Assembly (NCBI RefSeq): GCF_029227915.1
Contig: NC_079881.1
Span: 26,327,501-26,391,500, forward strand
Length of the DNA stretch: 64,000 nt
From: Hydractinia symbiolongicarpus
Lineage: Eukaryota > Cnidaria > Hydrozoa > Anthoathecata > Hydractiniidae
Direction of reading: 5' to 3'
Shown: piece by piece, positions 1 to 13,600 of the stretch
Layout: every line of letters starts with the position of its first letter
How positions within the stretch are numbered: the first letter of the stretch is position 1
Notes under the pieces: model-generated
Told to the model about the DNA's origin: nothing
Database searches by the model: none
Seen by the model: only the letters and a program-made list of their open reading frames with translations
Position numbers and translations under genes: made by a program

Positions 1-1030
1 CGTTTGCCAGCGATTAAACCACTTCCATTAAGCGTCTCATCAAAAATGAAAACATTTCTGAAAACTACAAGTCTCATGCGTTTTAGTGGTGAAAAAATAA
101 TTTAAAAAATCGTTCGGGAAATGACTTTACTCCCTGGGTACTTTCTTTGTATACTTTTGACTATACGGGCCGAGTCGGGATTTACGGGAAGTCGCGGGTT
201 TTCGTTTGCCGGCGAGTAACCTTCTTTTATTCAGCGTCTCATCAAAAATGAAAACATTTTTAAAAACTACAAGTCTCACGGACTTTAGTGGTGAAATAAT
301 AATTTAAAAAGTCGTTCGGGAAATGAGTTTACTCACTGGTTACTTTCTTTGTATACTTTTGACTAAACGGGCCGAGTCCGGGATTTACGGGAAATCGCAG
401 GTTTTCGTTTGCCGGCGATTAAACTTCTTTTATACAGCGTCTCATCAAAAATAAAAACATTTTTAAAAACTACAAGTCTCATGGGCTTTAGTGGTGAAAT
501 AATAATTTAAAAAATCGTTCGGGAAATGAGTTTACACCCTGGGTACTTTCTTTGTATACTTTTGACTATACGGGCCGAGTCCGGATTTACGGGAAGTCGC
601 GGGTTTTCGTTTGCCGGCGAGTAACCTTCTTTTATCAAGCGTCTCATCAAAAATGAAAACATTTTTAAAAACTACAAGTCTCATGGACTTTAGTGGTGAA
701 ATAATAATTTAAAAAGTCGTTCGGGAAATGAGTTTACTCACTGGTTACTTTCTTTGTATACTTTTGACTATACGGGCCGAGTCCGGGATTTACGGGAAAT
801 CGCAGGTTTTCGTTTGCCGGCGATTAAACCACTTTCATTAAGCGTCTCATCAAAAATGAAAACATTTCTGAAAACTACAAGTCTCATGCGTTTTAGTGGT
901 GAAAAAATAATTTAAAAAATCGTTCGGGAAATGAGTTTACTCCCTGGGTACTTTCTTTGTATACTTTTGACTATACGGGCCGAGTCCGGGATTTACGGGA
1001 AGTCGCGGGTTTTCGTTTGCCGGCGATTAA
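1..1030 (+). repeat. Five-monomer block, copy 1 (related to about 3,650-4,680)
   Basis: The order of variant monomers here is repeated about 3,649 bases downstream. It runs: accacttcca type, cacggac type, tatacagcg with aaataaaaac type, gagtaacc with atggac type, accactttc type. The tatacagcg markers at 432 and 4,081 set the offset. The offset is close to 18 monomers, so the two blocks are in register. After about 1,030 the monomer types no longer agree. Confidence 0.6.
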
Positions 1031-3164
1031 ACTTCTTTTATTCAGCGTCTCATCAAAAATGAAAACATTTTTAAAAACTACAAGTCTCATGGGCTTTAGT
1101 GGTAAAATAATAATTTAAAAAATCGTTCGGGAAATGAGTTTACTCCCTGGGTACTTTCTTTGTATACTTTTGACTATACGGGCCGAGTCCGGATTTACGG
1201 GAAGTCGCGGGTTTTCGTTTGCCGGCGAGTAACCTTCCTTTATTCAGCGTCTCATCAAAAATGAAAACATTTTTAAAAACTACAAGTCTCATGGACTTTA
1301 GTGGTGAAATAATAATTTAAAAAGTCGTTCGGGAAATGAGTTTACTCACTGGTTACTTTCTTTGTATACTTTTGACTATACAGGCCGAGTCCGGGATTTA
1401 CGGGAAATCGCAGGTTTTCGTTTGCCGGCGATTAAACTTCTTTTATTCAGCGTCTCATCAAAAATGAAAACATTTTTGAAAACTACAAGTCTCATGCGTT
1501 TTAGTGGTGAAAAAATAATTTAAAAAATCGTTCGGGAAATGAGTTTACTCCCTGGGTACTTTCTTTGTATACTTTTGACTATGCGAGCCGAGTCCGGTGT
1601 TTACGGGAAATCGCGGGTTTTCGTTTGCCGGCGATTAAACCACTTTCATTAAGCGTCTCATCAAAAATGAAAACATTTCTGAAAACTACAAGTCTCATGC
1701 GTTTTAGTGGTGAAAAAATAATTTAAAAAATCTTTCGGGAAATGAGTTTACTCCCTGGGTACTTTCTTTGTATACTTTTGACTATACGGGCCGAGTCCGG
1801 ATTTACGGGAAGTCGCGGGTTTTCGTTTGCCGGCGAGTAACCTTCTTTTATTCAGCGTCTCATCAACATAGAAAACATTTTTAAAAACTACAATCTCATA
1901 GACTTTAGTGGTGAAATAATAATTTAAAAAGTCGTTCGGGAAATGAGTTTACTCACTGGTTACTTTCTTTGTATACTTTTGACTATACGGGCCGAGTCCG
2001 GGATTTACGGGAAATCGCAGGTTTTCGTTTGCCGGCGATTAAACCACTTTCATTAAGCGTCTCATCAAAAATGAAAACATTTCTGAAAACTGCAAGTCTC
2101 ATGCGTTTTAGTGGTGAAATAATAATTTAAAAAATCGTTCGGGAAATGAGTTTACTCCCTGGGTACTTTCTTTGTATACTTTTGACTATACGGGCCGAGT
2201 CCGGATTTACGGGAAGTCGCGGGTTTTCGTTTGCCGGCGAGTAACCTTCTTTTATTCAGCGTCTCATCAAAAATGAAAACATTTTTAAAAACTACAAGTC
2301 TCATGGACTTTAGTGGTGAAATAATAATTTAAAAAATCGTTCGGGAAATGAGTTTACTCACTGGTTACTTTCTTTGTATACTTTTGACTATACGGGCCGA
2401 GTCCGGGATTTACGGGAAATCGCAGGTTTTCGTTTGCCGGCGATTAAACTTCTTTTATTCAGCGTCTCATCAAAAATGAAAACATTTTTGGAAACTACAA
2501 GTCTCATGCGTTTTAGTGGTGAAAAAATAATTTAAAAAATCGTTCGGGAAATGAGTTTACTCCCTGGGTACTTTCTTTGTATACTTTTGACTATGCGGAC
2601 CGAGTCCGGGGTTTACGGTAAATGGCGGGTTTTCGTTTGCCGGCGATTAAACCACTTTCATTAAGCGTCTCATCAAAAATGAAAACATTTCTGAAAACTA
2701 CAAGTCTCATGCGTTTTAGTGGTGAAAAAATAATTTAAAAAATCGTTCGGGAAATGAGTTTACTCCCTGGGTACTTTCTTTGTATACTTTTGACTATGCG
2801 CGCCGAGTCCGGTGTTTACGGGAAAGCGCGGGTTTTCGTTTGCCGGCGATTAAACCACTTCCATTAAGCGTCTCATCAAAAATGAAAACATTTCTGAAAA
2901 CTACAAGTCTCATGCGTTTTAGTGGTGAAAAAATAATTTAAAAAATCGTTCGGGAAATGACTTTACTCCATGGGTACTTTCTTTGTATACTTTTGACTAT
3001 ACGGGCCTAGTCCGGATTTACGGGAAGTCGCGGGTTTTCGTTTGCCGGCGAGTAACCTTCTTTTATGCAGCGTCTCATCAAAAATGAAAACATTTTTAAA
3101 AACTACAAGTCTCACGGACTTTAGTGGTGAAATAAAAATTTAAAAAGTCGTTCGGGAAATGACT

Positions 3165-5799
3165 TTACTCACTGGTTACTTTCTTTGTATACTTTTGACT
3201 ATACGGGCCGAGTCCGGGATTTACGGGAAATCGCAGGTTTTCGTTTGCCGGCGATTAAACTTCTTTTATTCAGCGTCTCATCAAAAATGAAAACATTTCT
3301 GAAAACTACAAGTCTCATGCGTTTTAGTGGTGAAAAAATAATTTAAAAAATCGTTCGGGAAATGACTTTACTCCCTGGGTACTTTCTTTGTATACTTTTG
3401 ACTATGCGGGCCGAGTCCGGGGTTTACGGTAAATGGCGGGTTTTCGTTTGCCGGCGATTAAACCACTTTCATTAAGCGTCTCATCAAAAATGAAAACATT
3501 TCTGAAAACTACAAGTCTCATGCGTTTTAGTGGTGAAAAAATAATTTAAAAAATCGTTCGGGAAATGAGTTTACTCCCTGGGTACTTTCTTTGTATACTT
3601 TTGACTATGCGAGCCGAGTCCGGTGTTTACGGGAAAGCGCGGGTTTTCGTTTGCCGGCGATTAAACCACTTCCATTAAGCGTCTCATCAAAAATGAAAAC
3701 ATTTCTGAAAACTACAAGTCTCATGCGTTTTAGTGGTGAAAAAATAATTTAAAAAATCGTTCGAGAAAATGACTTTACTCCCTGGGTACTTTCTTTGTAT
3801 ACTTTTGACTATACGGGCCGAGTCTGGATTTACGGGAAGTTGCGGGTTTTCGTTTGCCGGCGAGTAACCTTCTTTTATTCAGCGTCTCATCAAAAATGAA
3901 AACATTTTTAAAAACTACAAGTCTCACGGACTTTAGTGGTGAAATAATAATTTAAAAAGTCGTTCGGGAAATGAGTTTACTCACTGGTTACTTTCTTTGT
4001 ATACTTTTGACTAAACGGGCCGAGTCCGGGATTTACGGGAAATCGCAGGTTTTCGTTTGCCGGCGATTAAACTTTTTTTATACAGCGTCTCATCAAAAAT
4101 AAAAACATTTTTAAAAACTACAAGTCTCATGGGCTTTAGTGGTGAAATAATAATTTAAAAAATCGTTCGGGAAATGAGTTTACACCCTGGGTACTTTCTT
4201 TGTATACTTTTGACTATACGGGCCGAGTCCGGATTTACGGGAAGTCGCGGGTTTTCGTTTGCCGGCGAGTAACCTTCTTTTATTCAGCGTCTCATCAAAA
4301 ATGAAAACATTTTTAAAAACTACAAGTCTCATGGACTTTAGTGGTGAAATAATAATTTAAAAAGTCGTTCGGGAAATGAGTTTACTCACTGGTTACTTTC
4401 TTTGTATACTTTTGACTATACGGGCCGAGTCCGGGATTTACGGGAAATCGCAGGTTTTCGTTTGCCGGCGATTAAACCACTTTCATTAAGCGTCTCATCA
4501 AAAATGAAAACATTTCTGAAAACTACAAGTCTCATGCGTTTTAGTGGTGAAAAAATAATTTAAAAAATCGTTCGGGAAATGAGTTTACTCCCTGGGTACT
4601 TTCTTTGTATACTTTTGACTATACGGGCCGAGTCCGGGATTTACGGGAAATCGCGGGTTTTCGTTTGCCGGCGATTAAACTTCTTTTATTCAGCGTCTCA
4701 TCAAAAATGAAAACATTTCTGAAAACTACAAGTCTCATGCGTTTTAGTGGTGAAAAAATAATTTAAAAAATTGTTCGGGAAATGAGTTTACTCCCTGGGT
4801 ACTTTCTTTGTATACTTTTGACTATACGGGCCGAGTCCGGATTTACGGGAAGTCGCGGGTTTTCGTTTGCCGGCGAGTAACCTTCTTTTATTCAGCGTCT
4901 CATCAACATAGAAAACATTTTTAAAAACTACAAGTCTCATGGACTTTAGTGGTGAAATAATAATTTAAAAAGTCGTTCGGGAAATGAGTTTACTCACTGG
5001 TTACTTTCTTTGTATACTTTTGACTATACGGGCCGAGTCCGGGATTTACGGGAAATCGCAGGTTTTCGTTTGCCGGCGATTAAACCACTTTCATTAAGCG
5101 TCTCATCAAAAATGAAAACATTTCTGAAAACTACAAGTCTCATGCGTTTCAGTGGTGAAAAAATAATTTAAAACATCGTTCGGGAAATGAGTTTACTCCC
5201 TGGGTACTTTCTTTGTATACTTTTGACTATACGGGCCGAGTCCGGATTTACAAGAAGTCGCGGGTTTTCGTTTGCCGGCAAGTAACTTTCTTTTATTCAG
5301 CGTCTCATCAAAAATGAAAACATTTTTAAAAACTACAAGTCTCATGGACTTTAGTGGTGAAATAATAATTTAAAAAGTCGTTCGGGAAATGAGTTTACTC
5401 ACTGGTTACTTTCTTTGTATACTTTTGACTATACGGGCCGAGTCCGGGATTTACGGGAAATCGCAGGTTTTCGTTTGCCGGCGATTAAACTTCTTTTATT
5501 CAGCGTCTCATCAAAAATGAAAACATTTTTGGAACCTACAAGTCTCATGCGTTTTAGTGGTGAAAAAATAATTTAAAAAATCGTTCGGGAAATGAGTTTA
5601 CTCCCTGGGTACTTTCTTTGTATACTTTTGACTATGCGGACCGAGTCCGGGGTTTACGGTAAATGGCGGGTTTTCGTTTGCCGGCGATTAAACCACTTTC
5701 ATTAAGCGTCTCATCAAAAATGAAAACATTTCTGAAAACTACAAGTCTCATGCGTTTTAGTGGTGAAAAAATAATTTAAAAAATCGTTCGGGAAATGAG
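3165..5799 (+). repeat. 13-monomer higher-order unit, 2,635 bp, copy 1
   Basis: The markers tatacagcg (4,081), catcaacatag (4,901) and gactttactccctgg (3,771) all recur 2,635 bases later. That is 13 monomers minus a few bases, so the copies are in register. Both copies share the run: accacttcca type, cacggac type, tatacagcg type, atggac type, accactttc type, cttctttta with ctg type, catcaacatag type, gcgtttcag type. The ends are placed where monomer types stop agreeing, good to about 100 bases. Confidence 0.75.
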
Positions 5800-8434
5800 T
5801 TTACTCACTGGTTACTTTCTTTGTATACTTTTGACTATACGGGCCGAGTCCGGGATTTACGGGAAATCGCAGGTTTTCGTTTGCCGGCGATTAAACTTCT
5901 TTTATTCAGCGTCTCATCAAAAATGAAAACATTTTTGGAAACTACAAGTCTCATGCGTTTTAGTGGTGAAAAAATAATTTAAAAAATCGTTCGGGAAATG
6001 AGTTTACTCCCTGGGTACTTTCTTTGTATACTTTTGAATATGCGGGCCGAGTCCGGGGTTTACGGTAAATGGCGGGTTTTCGTTTGCCGGCGATTAAACC
6101 ACTTTCATTAAGCGTCTCATCAAAAATGAAAACATTTCTGAAAACTACAAGTCTCATGCGTTTTAGTGGTGAAAAAATAATTTAAAAAATCGTTCGGGAA
6201 ATGAGTTTACTCCCTGGGTACTTTCTTTGTATACTTTTGACTATGCGAGCCGAGTCCGGTGTTTACGGGAAAGCGCGGGTTTTCGTTTGCCGGCGATTAA
6301 ACCACTTCCATTAAGCGTCTCATCAAAAATGAAAACATTTCTGAAAACTACAAGTCTCATGCATTTTAGTGGTGAAAAAATAATTTAAAAAATCGTTCAG
6401 GAAATGACTTTACTCCCTGGGGACTTTCTTTGTATACTTTTGACTATACGGGCCGAGTCCGGATTTACGGGAAGTCGCGGGTTTTCGTTTGCCGGCGAGT
6501 AACCTTCTTTTATTCAGCGTCTCATCAAAAATGAAAACATTTTTAAAAACTACAAGTCTCACGGACTTTAGTGGTGAAATAATAATTTAAAAAGTCGTTC
6601 GGGAAATGAGTTTACTCACTGGTTACTTTCTTTGTATACTTTTGACTAAACGGGCCGAGTCCGGGATTTACGGGAAATCGCAGGTTTTCGTTTGCCGGCG
6701 ATTAAACTTCTTTTATACAGCGTCTCATCAAAAATAAAAACATTTTTAAAAACTACAAGTCTCATGGGCTTTAGTGGTGAAATAATAATTTAAAAAATCG
6801 TTCGGGAAATGAGTTTACACCCTGGGTACTTTCTTTGTATACTTTTGACTATACTGGCCGAGTCCGGATTTACGGGAAGTCGCGGGTTTTCGTTTGCCGG
6901 CGAGTAACCTTCTTTTATTCAGCGTCTCATCAAAAATGAAAACATTTTTAAAAACTACAAGTCTCATGGACTTTAGTGGTGAAATAATAATTTAAAAAGT
7001 CGTTCGGGAAATGAGTTTACTCACTGGTTACTTTCTTTGTATACTTTTGACTATACGGGCCGAGTCCGGGATTTACGGGAAATCGCAAGTTTTCGTTTGC
7101 CGGCGATTAAACCACTTTCATTAAGCGTCTCATCAAAAATGAAAACATTTCTGAAAACTACAAGTCTCATGCGTTTTAGTGGTGAAAAAATAATTTAAAA
7201 AATCGTTCGGGAAATGAGTTTACTCCCTGGGTACTTTCTTTGTATACTTTTGACTATACGGGCCGAGTCCGGGATTTACGGGAAATCGCGGGTTTTCGTT
7301 TGCCGGCGATTAAACTTCTTTTATTCAGCGTCTCATCAAAAATGAAAACATTTCTGAAAACTACAAGTCTCATGCGTTTTAGTGGTGAAAAAATAATTTA
7401 AAAAATTGTTCGGGAAATGAGTTTACTCCCTGGGTACTTTCTTTGTATACTTTTGACTATACGGGCCGAGTCCGGATTTACGGGAAGTCGCGGGTTTTCG
7501 TTTGCCGGCGAGTAACCTTCTTTTATTCAGCGTCTCATCAACATAGAAAACATTTTTAAAAACTACAAGTCTCATGGACTTTAGTGGTGAAATAATAATT
7601 TAAAAAGTCGTTCGGGAAATGAGTTTACTCACTGGTTACTTTCTTTGTATACTTTTGACTATACGGGCCGAGTCCGGGATTTACGGGAAATCGCAGGTTT
7701 TCGTTTGCCGGCGATTAAACCACTTTCATTAAGCGTCTCATCAAAAATGAAAACATTTCTGAAAACTACAAGTCTCATGCGTTTCAGTGGTGAAAAAATA
7801 ATTTAAAAAATCGTTCGGGAAATGAGTTTACTCCCTGGGTACTTTCTTTGTATACTTTTGACTATACGGGCCGAGTCCGGATTTACAAGAAGTCGCGGGT
7901 TTTCGTTTGCCGGCGAGTAACTTTCTTTTATTCAGCGTCTCATCAAAAATGAAAACATTTTTAAAAACTACAAGTCTCATGGACTTTAGTGGTGAAATAA
8001 TAATTTAAAAAGTCGTTCGGGAAATGAGTTTACTCACTGGTTACTTTCTTTGTATACTTTTGACTATACGGGCCGAGTCCGGGATTTACGGGAAATCGCA
8101 GGTTTTTGTTTGCCGGCGATTAAACTTCTTTTATTCAGCGTCTCATCAAAAATGAAAACATTTTTGGAAACTACAAGTCTCATGCGTTTTAGTGGTGAAA
8201 AAATAATTTAAAAAATCGTTCGGGAAATGAGTTTACTCCCTGGGTACTTTCTTTGTATACTTTTGACTATGCGGACCGAGTCCGGGGTTTACGGTAAATG
8301 GCGGGTTTTCGTTTGCCGGCGATTAAACCACTTTCATTAAGCGTCTCATCAAAAATGAAAACATTTCTGAAAACTACAAGTCTCATGCGTTTTAGTGGTG
8401 AAAAAATAATTTAAAAAATCGTTCGGGAAATGAG
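5800..8434 (+). repeat. 13-monomer higher-order unit, 2,635 bp, copy 2
   Basis: This is the second copy of the block starting near 3,165. It differs at scattered single bases: gcattttag for gcgttttag near 6,361, ggggactttc for gggtactttc near 6,420, and a compensated change at cgttcaggaaatg for cgttcgagaaaatg near 6,395. The scatter suggests this duplication is older than the near-identical ones in the rest of the window. Ends are approximate. Confidence 0.75.
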
Positions 8435-10950
8435 TTTACTCCCTGGGTACTTTCTTTGTATACTTTTGACTATACGGGCCGAGTCCGGATTTACGGGAAG
8501 TCGCAGGTTTTTGTTTGCCGGCGAGTAACCTTCTTTTATTCAGCGTCTCATCAAAAATGAAAACATTTTTAAAAACTACAAGTCTCATGGACTTTAGTGG
8601 TGAAATAATAATTTAAAAAGTCGTTCGGGAAATGAGTTTACTCACTGGTTACTTTCTTTGTATACTTTTGACTATACGGACCGAGTCCGGGATTTACGGG
8701 AAATCGCAGGTTTTCGTTTGCCGGCGATTAAACTTCTTTTATACAGCGTCTCATCAAAAATAAAAACATTTTTAAAAACTACAAGTCTCATGGGCTTTAG
8801 TGGTGAAATAATAATTTAAAAAATCGTTCGGGAAATGAGTTTACACCCTGGGTACTTTCTTTGTATACTTTTGACTATACGGGCCGAGTCCGGATTTACG
8901 GGAAGTCGCGGGTTTTCGTTTGCCGGCGAGTTACCTTCTTTTATTCAGCGTCTCATCAACATAGAAAACATTTTTAAAAACTACAAGTCTCATGGACTTT
9001 AGTGGTGAAATAATAATTTAAAAAGTCGTTCGGGAAATGAGTTTACTCACTGGTTACTTTCTTTGTATACTTTTGACTATACGGGCCGAGTCCGGGATTT
9101 ACGGGAAATCGCAGGTTTTCGTTTGCCGGCGATTAAACCACTTTCATTAAGCGTCTCATCAAAAATAAAAACATTTCTGAAAACTACAAGTCTCATGCGT
9201 TTTAGTGGTGAAAAAATAATTTAAAAAATCGTTCGGGAAATGAGTTTACTCCCTGGGTACTTTCTTTGTATACTTTTGACTATACGGGCCGAGTCCGGAT
9301 TTACGGGAAGTCGCGGGTTTTCGTTTGCCGGCGAGTAACCTTCTTTTATTCAGCGTCTCATCAAAAATGAAAACATTTTTAAAAACTACAAGTCTCATGG
9401 ACTTTAGTGGTGAAATAATAATTTAAAAAGTCGTTCGGGAAATGAGTTTACTCACTGGTTACTTTCTTTGTATACTTTTGACTATACGGGCCGAGTCCGG
9501 GATTTACGGGAAATCGCAGGTTTTCGTTTGCCGGCGATTAAACTTCTTTTATTCAGCGTCTCATCAAAAATGAAAACATTTTTGGAAACTACAAGTTTCA
9601 TGCGTTTTAGTGGTGAAAAAATAATTTAAAAAATCGTTCGGGAAATGAGTTTACTCCCTGGGTACTTTCTTTGTATACTTTTGACTATGCGGGCCGAGTC
9701 CGGGGTTTACGGTAAATGGCGGGTTTTCGTTTGCCGGCGATTAAACCACTTTCATTAAGCGTCTCATCAAAAATGAAAACATTTCTGAAAACTACAAGTC
9801 TCATGCGTTTTAGTGGTGAAAAAATAATTTAAAAAATCGTTCGGGAAATGAGTTTACTCCCTGGGTACTTTCTTTGTATACTTTTGACTATACGGGCCGA
9901 GTCCGGATTTACGGGAAGTCGCGGGTTTTCGTTTGCCGGCGAGTAACCTTCTTTTATTCAGCGTCTCATCAAAAATGAAAACATTTTTAAAAACTACAAG
10001 TCTCATGGGCTTTAGTGGTGAAATAATAATTTAAAAAATCGTTCGGGAAATGAGTTTACACCCTGGGTACTTTCTTTGTATACTTTTGACTATACGGGCC
10101 GAGTCCGGATTTACGGGAAGTCGCGGGTTTTCGTTTGCCGGCGAGTAACCTTCTTTTATTCAGCGTCTCATCAAAAATGAAAACATTTTTAAAAACTACA
10201 AGTCTCATGGACTTTAGTGGTGAAATAATAATTTAAAAAGTCGTTCGGGAAATGAGTTTACTCACTGGTTACTTTCTTTGTATACTTTTGACTATACGGG
10301 CCGAGTCCGGGATTTACGGGAAATCGCAGATTTTTGTTTGCCGGCGATTAAACCACTTTCATTAAGCGTCTCATCAAAAATGAAAACATTTCTGAAAACT
10401 ACAAGTCTCATGCGTTTTAGTGGTGAAAAAATAATTTAAAAAATCGTTCGGGAAATGAGTTTACTCCCTGGGTACTTTCTTTGCATACTTTTGACTATAC
10501 GGGCCGAGTCCGGATTTACGGGAAGTCGCGGGTTTTCGTTTGCCGGCGAGTAACCTTCTTTTATTCAGCGTCTCATCAAAAATGAAAACATTTTTAAAAA
10601 CTACAAGTCTCATGGACTTTAGTGGTGAAATAATAATTTAAAAAATCGTTCGGGAAATGAGTTTACTCCCTGGGTACTTTCTTTGTATACTTTTGACTAT
10701 ACGGGCCGAGTCCGGGATTTACGGGAAATCGCAGGTTTTCGTTTGCCGGCGATTAAACTTCTTTTATTCAGCGTCTCATCAAAAATGAAAACATTTTTGG
10801 AAACTACAAGTCTCATGCGTTTTAGTGGTGAAAAAATAATTTAAAAAATCGTTCGGGAAATGAGTTTACTCCCTGGGTACTTTCTTTGTATACTTTTGAC
10901 TATGCGGGCCGAGTCCGGGGTTTACGGTAAATGGCGGGTTTTTGTTTGCC
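8435..10950 (+). repeat. Subfamily-1 monomers after the 13-monomer unit
   Basis: About twelve further subfamily-1 monomers, including another tatacagcg plus aaataaaaac monomer at 8,742 (2,026 bases after the one at 6,716) and another catcaacatag near 8,955. The variants occur in shuffled order, not as a clean third copy. No gene or foreign element is seen. Confidence 0.8.
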
Positions 10951-11097
10951 GGCGATTAAACCACTTTTGTTCAGCGTCTCATCAAAAATGAAAACATTTT
11001 TGAAAACTACAAGTCTCATGCGTTTTAGTGGTAAAAAAAAAATTGAAAAAATCGTTGGAGAAATGAGTTTACTCCTTGGGTACTTTCTTTGTATACA

Positions 11098-11111
11098 TTC
11101 GACTATACGGG
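11098..11111 (+). other. CENP-B-box-like motif, first left-arm example (one base short)
   Basis: The sequence ttcgactatacggg sits at the boundary where subfamily 2 begins. Subfamily-1 monomers have tttgactatacggg or tttgactatgcggg here and so lack the ttcg half. Confidence 0.35.
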
Positions 11112-12559
11112 CCAAGCCCGGGATTTACGGGAAATCGCGGGATTTCGTTTGCCGGCGATTAAACCTCTTCCATTAAGCGTCTCATCTAAAATGAAAACAT
11201 TTTTGAAAACTACAAGTCTCATGCGTTTTAGTGGTGAAAAAATAATTTAAAAAATCGTTCGGGAAATGAGTTTACTCCCTGGGTACTTTCTTTGTATACT
11301 TTTGACTATACGGGCCGAGTCCGGATTTACGGGAAGTCGCGGGTTTTCGTTTGCCAGCGATTAAACTTCTTTTATTTAGCGTCTCATCAAAAATGAAAAC
11401 ATTTTTGAAAACTACAAGTCTCATGGGCTTTAGTGGTGAAATAATAATTTAAAAAATCGTTTGGGAAATGAGTTTACTCCCTGGGTACTTTCTTTGTATA
11501 CTTTTGACTATACGGGCCGAGTCCGGGATTTACGGGAAATCGCAGGTTTTCGTTTGCCGGCGATTACACTTCTTTTATTCAGCGTCTCATCAAAAATGAA
11601 AACATTTTTGAAAACTACAAGTCTCATGCGTTTTAGAGGTGAAAAAATAAATTAAAAAATCGTTCTGGAAATGAGTTTACTCACAGGGTACTTTCTTTGT
11701 ATACATTCGACTATACGGGCCAAGCCCGGGATTTACGGGAAATCGCAGGTTTTCGTTTGCCGGCGATTAAACCTCTTTCATTAAGCGTCTCATCAAAAAT
11801 GAAAACATTTTTAAAAACTACAAGTCTCATGCGTTTTAGTGGTGAAAAAATAATTTAAAAAATCGTTCTGGAAATGAGTTTACTCCCTGGGTACTTTCTT
11901 TGTATACTTTTGACTATACGGGCAGAGTCCGGGATTTATGGGAAATCGCAGGTTTTCGTTTGCCGGCGATTAAACTTCTTTTATTCAGCGTCTCATCAAA
12001 AATGAAAACATTTTTAAAAACTACAAGTCTCATGGGCTTTAGTGGTGAAATAATAATTTAAAAAGTCGTTCGGGAAATGAGTTTAATCACTGGGTAATTT
12101 CTTTGTATACATTTGACTATACGGGCCGAGTCCGGGATTTACGGGAAATCGCAGGTTTTCGTTTGCCGGCGATTAAACTTCTTTTATTCAGCGTCTCATT
12201 AAAAATGAAAACCTTTTTGAAAACTACAAGTCTCATGCGTTTTAGTGGTGAAAATATAATTTAAAAAATCGTTCGGGAAATGAGTTTACTCCCTGGGTAC
12301 TCTCTTTGTATACTTTTGACTATGCGGGCCGAGTCCGGGGTTTACGATAAATGGCGGGTTTTTGTTTGCCGGCGATTAAACAACTTTTATTCAGCTTCTC
12401 ATCAAAAATGAAAACATTTTTGAAAACTACAAGTCTAATGCGTTTTAGTGGTGAAAAAATAATTTAAAAAATCGTTCGGGAAATGAGTTTACATCGTGGG
12501 TACTTTTTTGTATACTTTTGACTATACGGGCCGAGTCCGGGATTTAAGGGAAATCGCAG

Positions 12560-13600
12560 GATTTCGTTTGCCGGCGATTAAACTTCTTTTATTCAGCGTC
12601 TCATCAAAAATGAAAACATTTTTGAAAACTACAAGTCTCATGCGTCTTAGTGGTGAAAAGGTAATTTAAAAAATCGTTCGGGAAATGAGTTTACTTCCTG
12701 GGTACTTTCTTTGTATACTTTTGACTATGCGGGCCGAGTCCGGGGTTTACGGAAAATCGCGGGTTTTCGTTTGCCGGCGATTAAACCACTTTCATTAATC
12801 GTCTCATCAAAAATGAAAACATTTTTAAAAACTACAAGTCTCATGGGCTTTAGTGGTGAAAAAATAATTCAAAAAATCGTTCGGTAAATGAATTTATTCC
12901 CTGGGTAGTTTCTTTGTATACTTTTGACCATACGGGCCGAGTGCGGGATTTACGGGAAATCGCGGATTTTCGTTTGCCGGCGATTAAACTTCTTTTATTC
13001 AGCGTCTCATCAAAAATGACAACATTCCTGAAAACTACAAGTCTCATGCGTTTTAGTGGTGAAAAAATAATTTAAAAAATCGTTCAGGAAATGAGTTTAC
13101 TCCCTGGGTACTTTCTTTGAATACTTTTGATTATACAGGCCGAGTCCGGGATATACGGGAAATCGCAGGTTTTCGTTTGCCGGCGATTAAACTTCTTTTA
13201 TTCACCGTCTCATCAAAAATGAAAACATTTTTAAAAACTACAAGTCTCATGGGCGTTAGTGGTGAAATAATAATTTAAAAAATCGTTCGGGAAATGAGTT
13301 TACTCCCTGGGTACTTTCTTTGTATACTTTTGACTGTACGGGCCGGGTCCGGGGTTTACGGAAAATGGCGGGTTTTCGTTTGCCGACGATTAAACTTCTT
13401 TTATTCAGCGTCTCATCAAAAATGAAAACATTTTTTAAAACTACAAGTCTCATGCGTTTTAGTGGTGAAAAGGTAATTTAAAAAATCGTTTTGGAAATGA
13501 GTTTACTCACAGGGTACTTTCTTTGTATACATTCGACTATACGGGCCAAGCCCTGGATTTACGGGAAATCGCGGGTTTTCGTTTGCCGGCGATTAAACCT
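12560..13600 (+). repeat. Five-monomer block repeated at about 15,190-16,650, copy 1
   Basis: The variants tgcgtcttag (12,641), the gaccatacgggcc monomer near 12,927, the gactgtacgggccgggtcc monomer near 13,330 and the gccaagccctgg monomer near 13,548 occur in the same order in a second block downstream. The offset grows from about 2,638 to 2,841 to 3,044 bases, in steps of one monomer. Confidence 0.6.

Larger units (their letters stand above)
1..10950 (+). repeat. Left-arm subfamily 1
   Basis: Monomers here have cttttgactat before the GC-rich block, and mostly gccgagtccgg after it. None has the cattcgactat form seen later. Three interleaved types recur. One has gagtaacc with atggacttta (or cacggac) and tcactggttac. 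One has accactttcattaag with tttctgaaaac and atgcgtttta. One has aacttcttttattcag with tttttggaaac and gtttacggtaaatggcggg. Rarer variants act as markers of duplicated blocks: catcaacatag near 1,862, 4,901, 7,537 and 8,955, and the tatacagcg plus aaataaaaac monomer near 432, 4,081, 6,716 and 8,742. There is nothing but satellite in this stretch. Confidence 0.85.
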
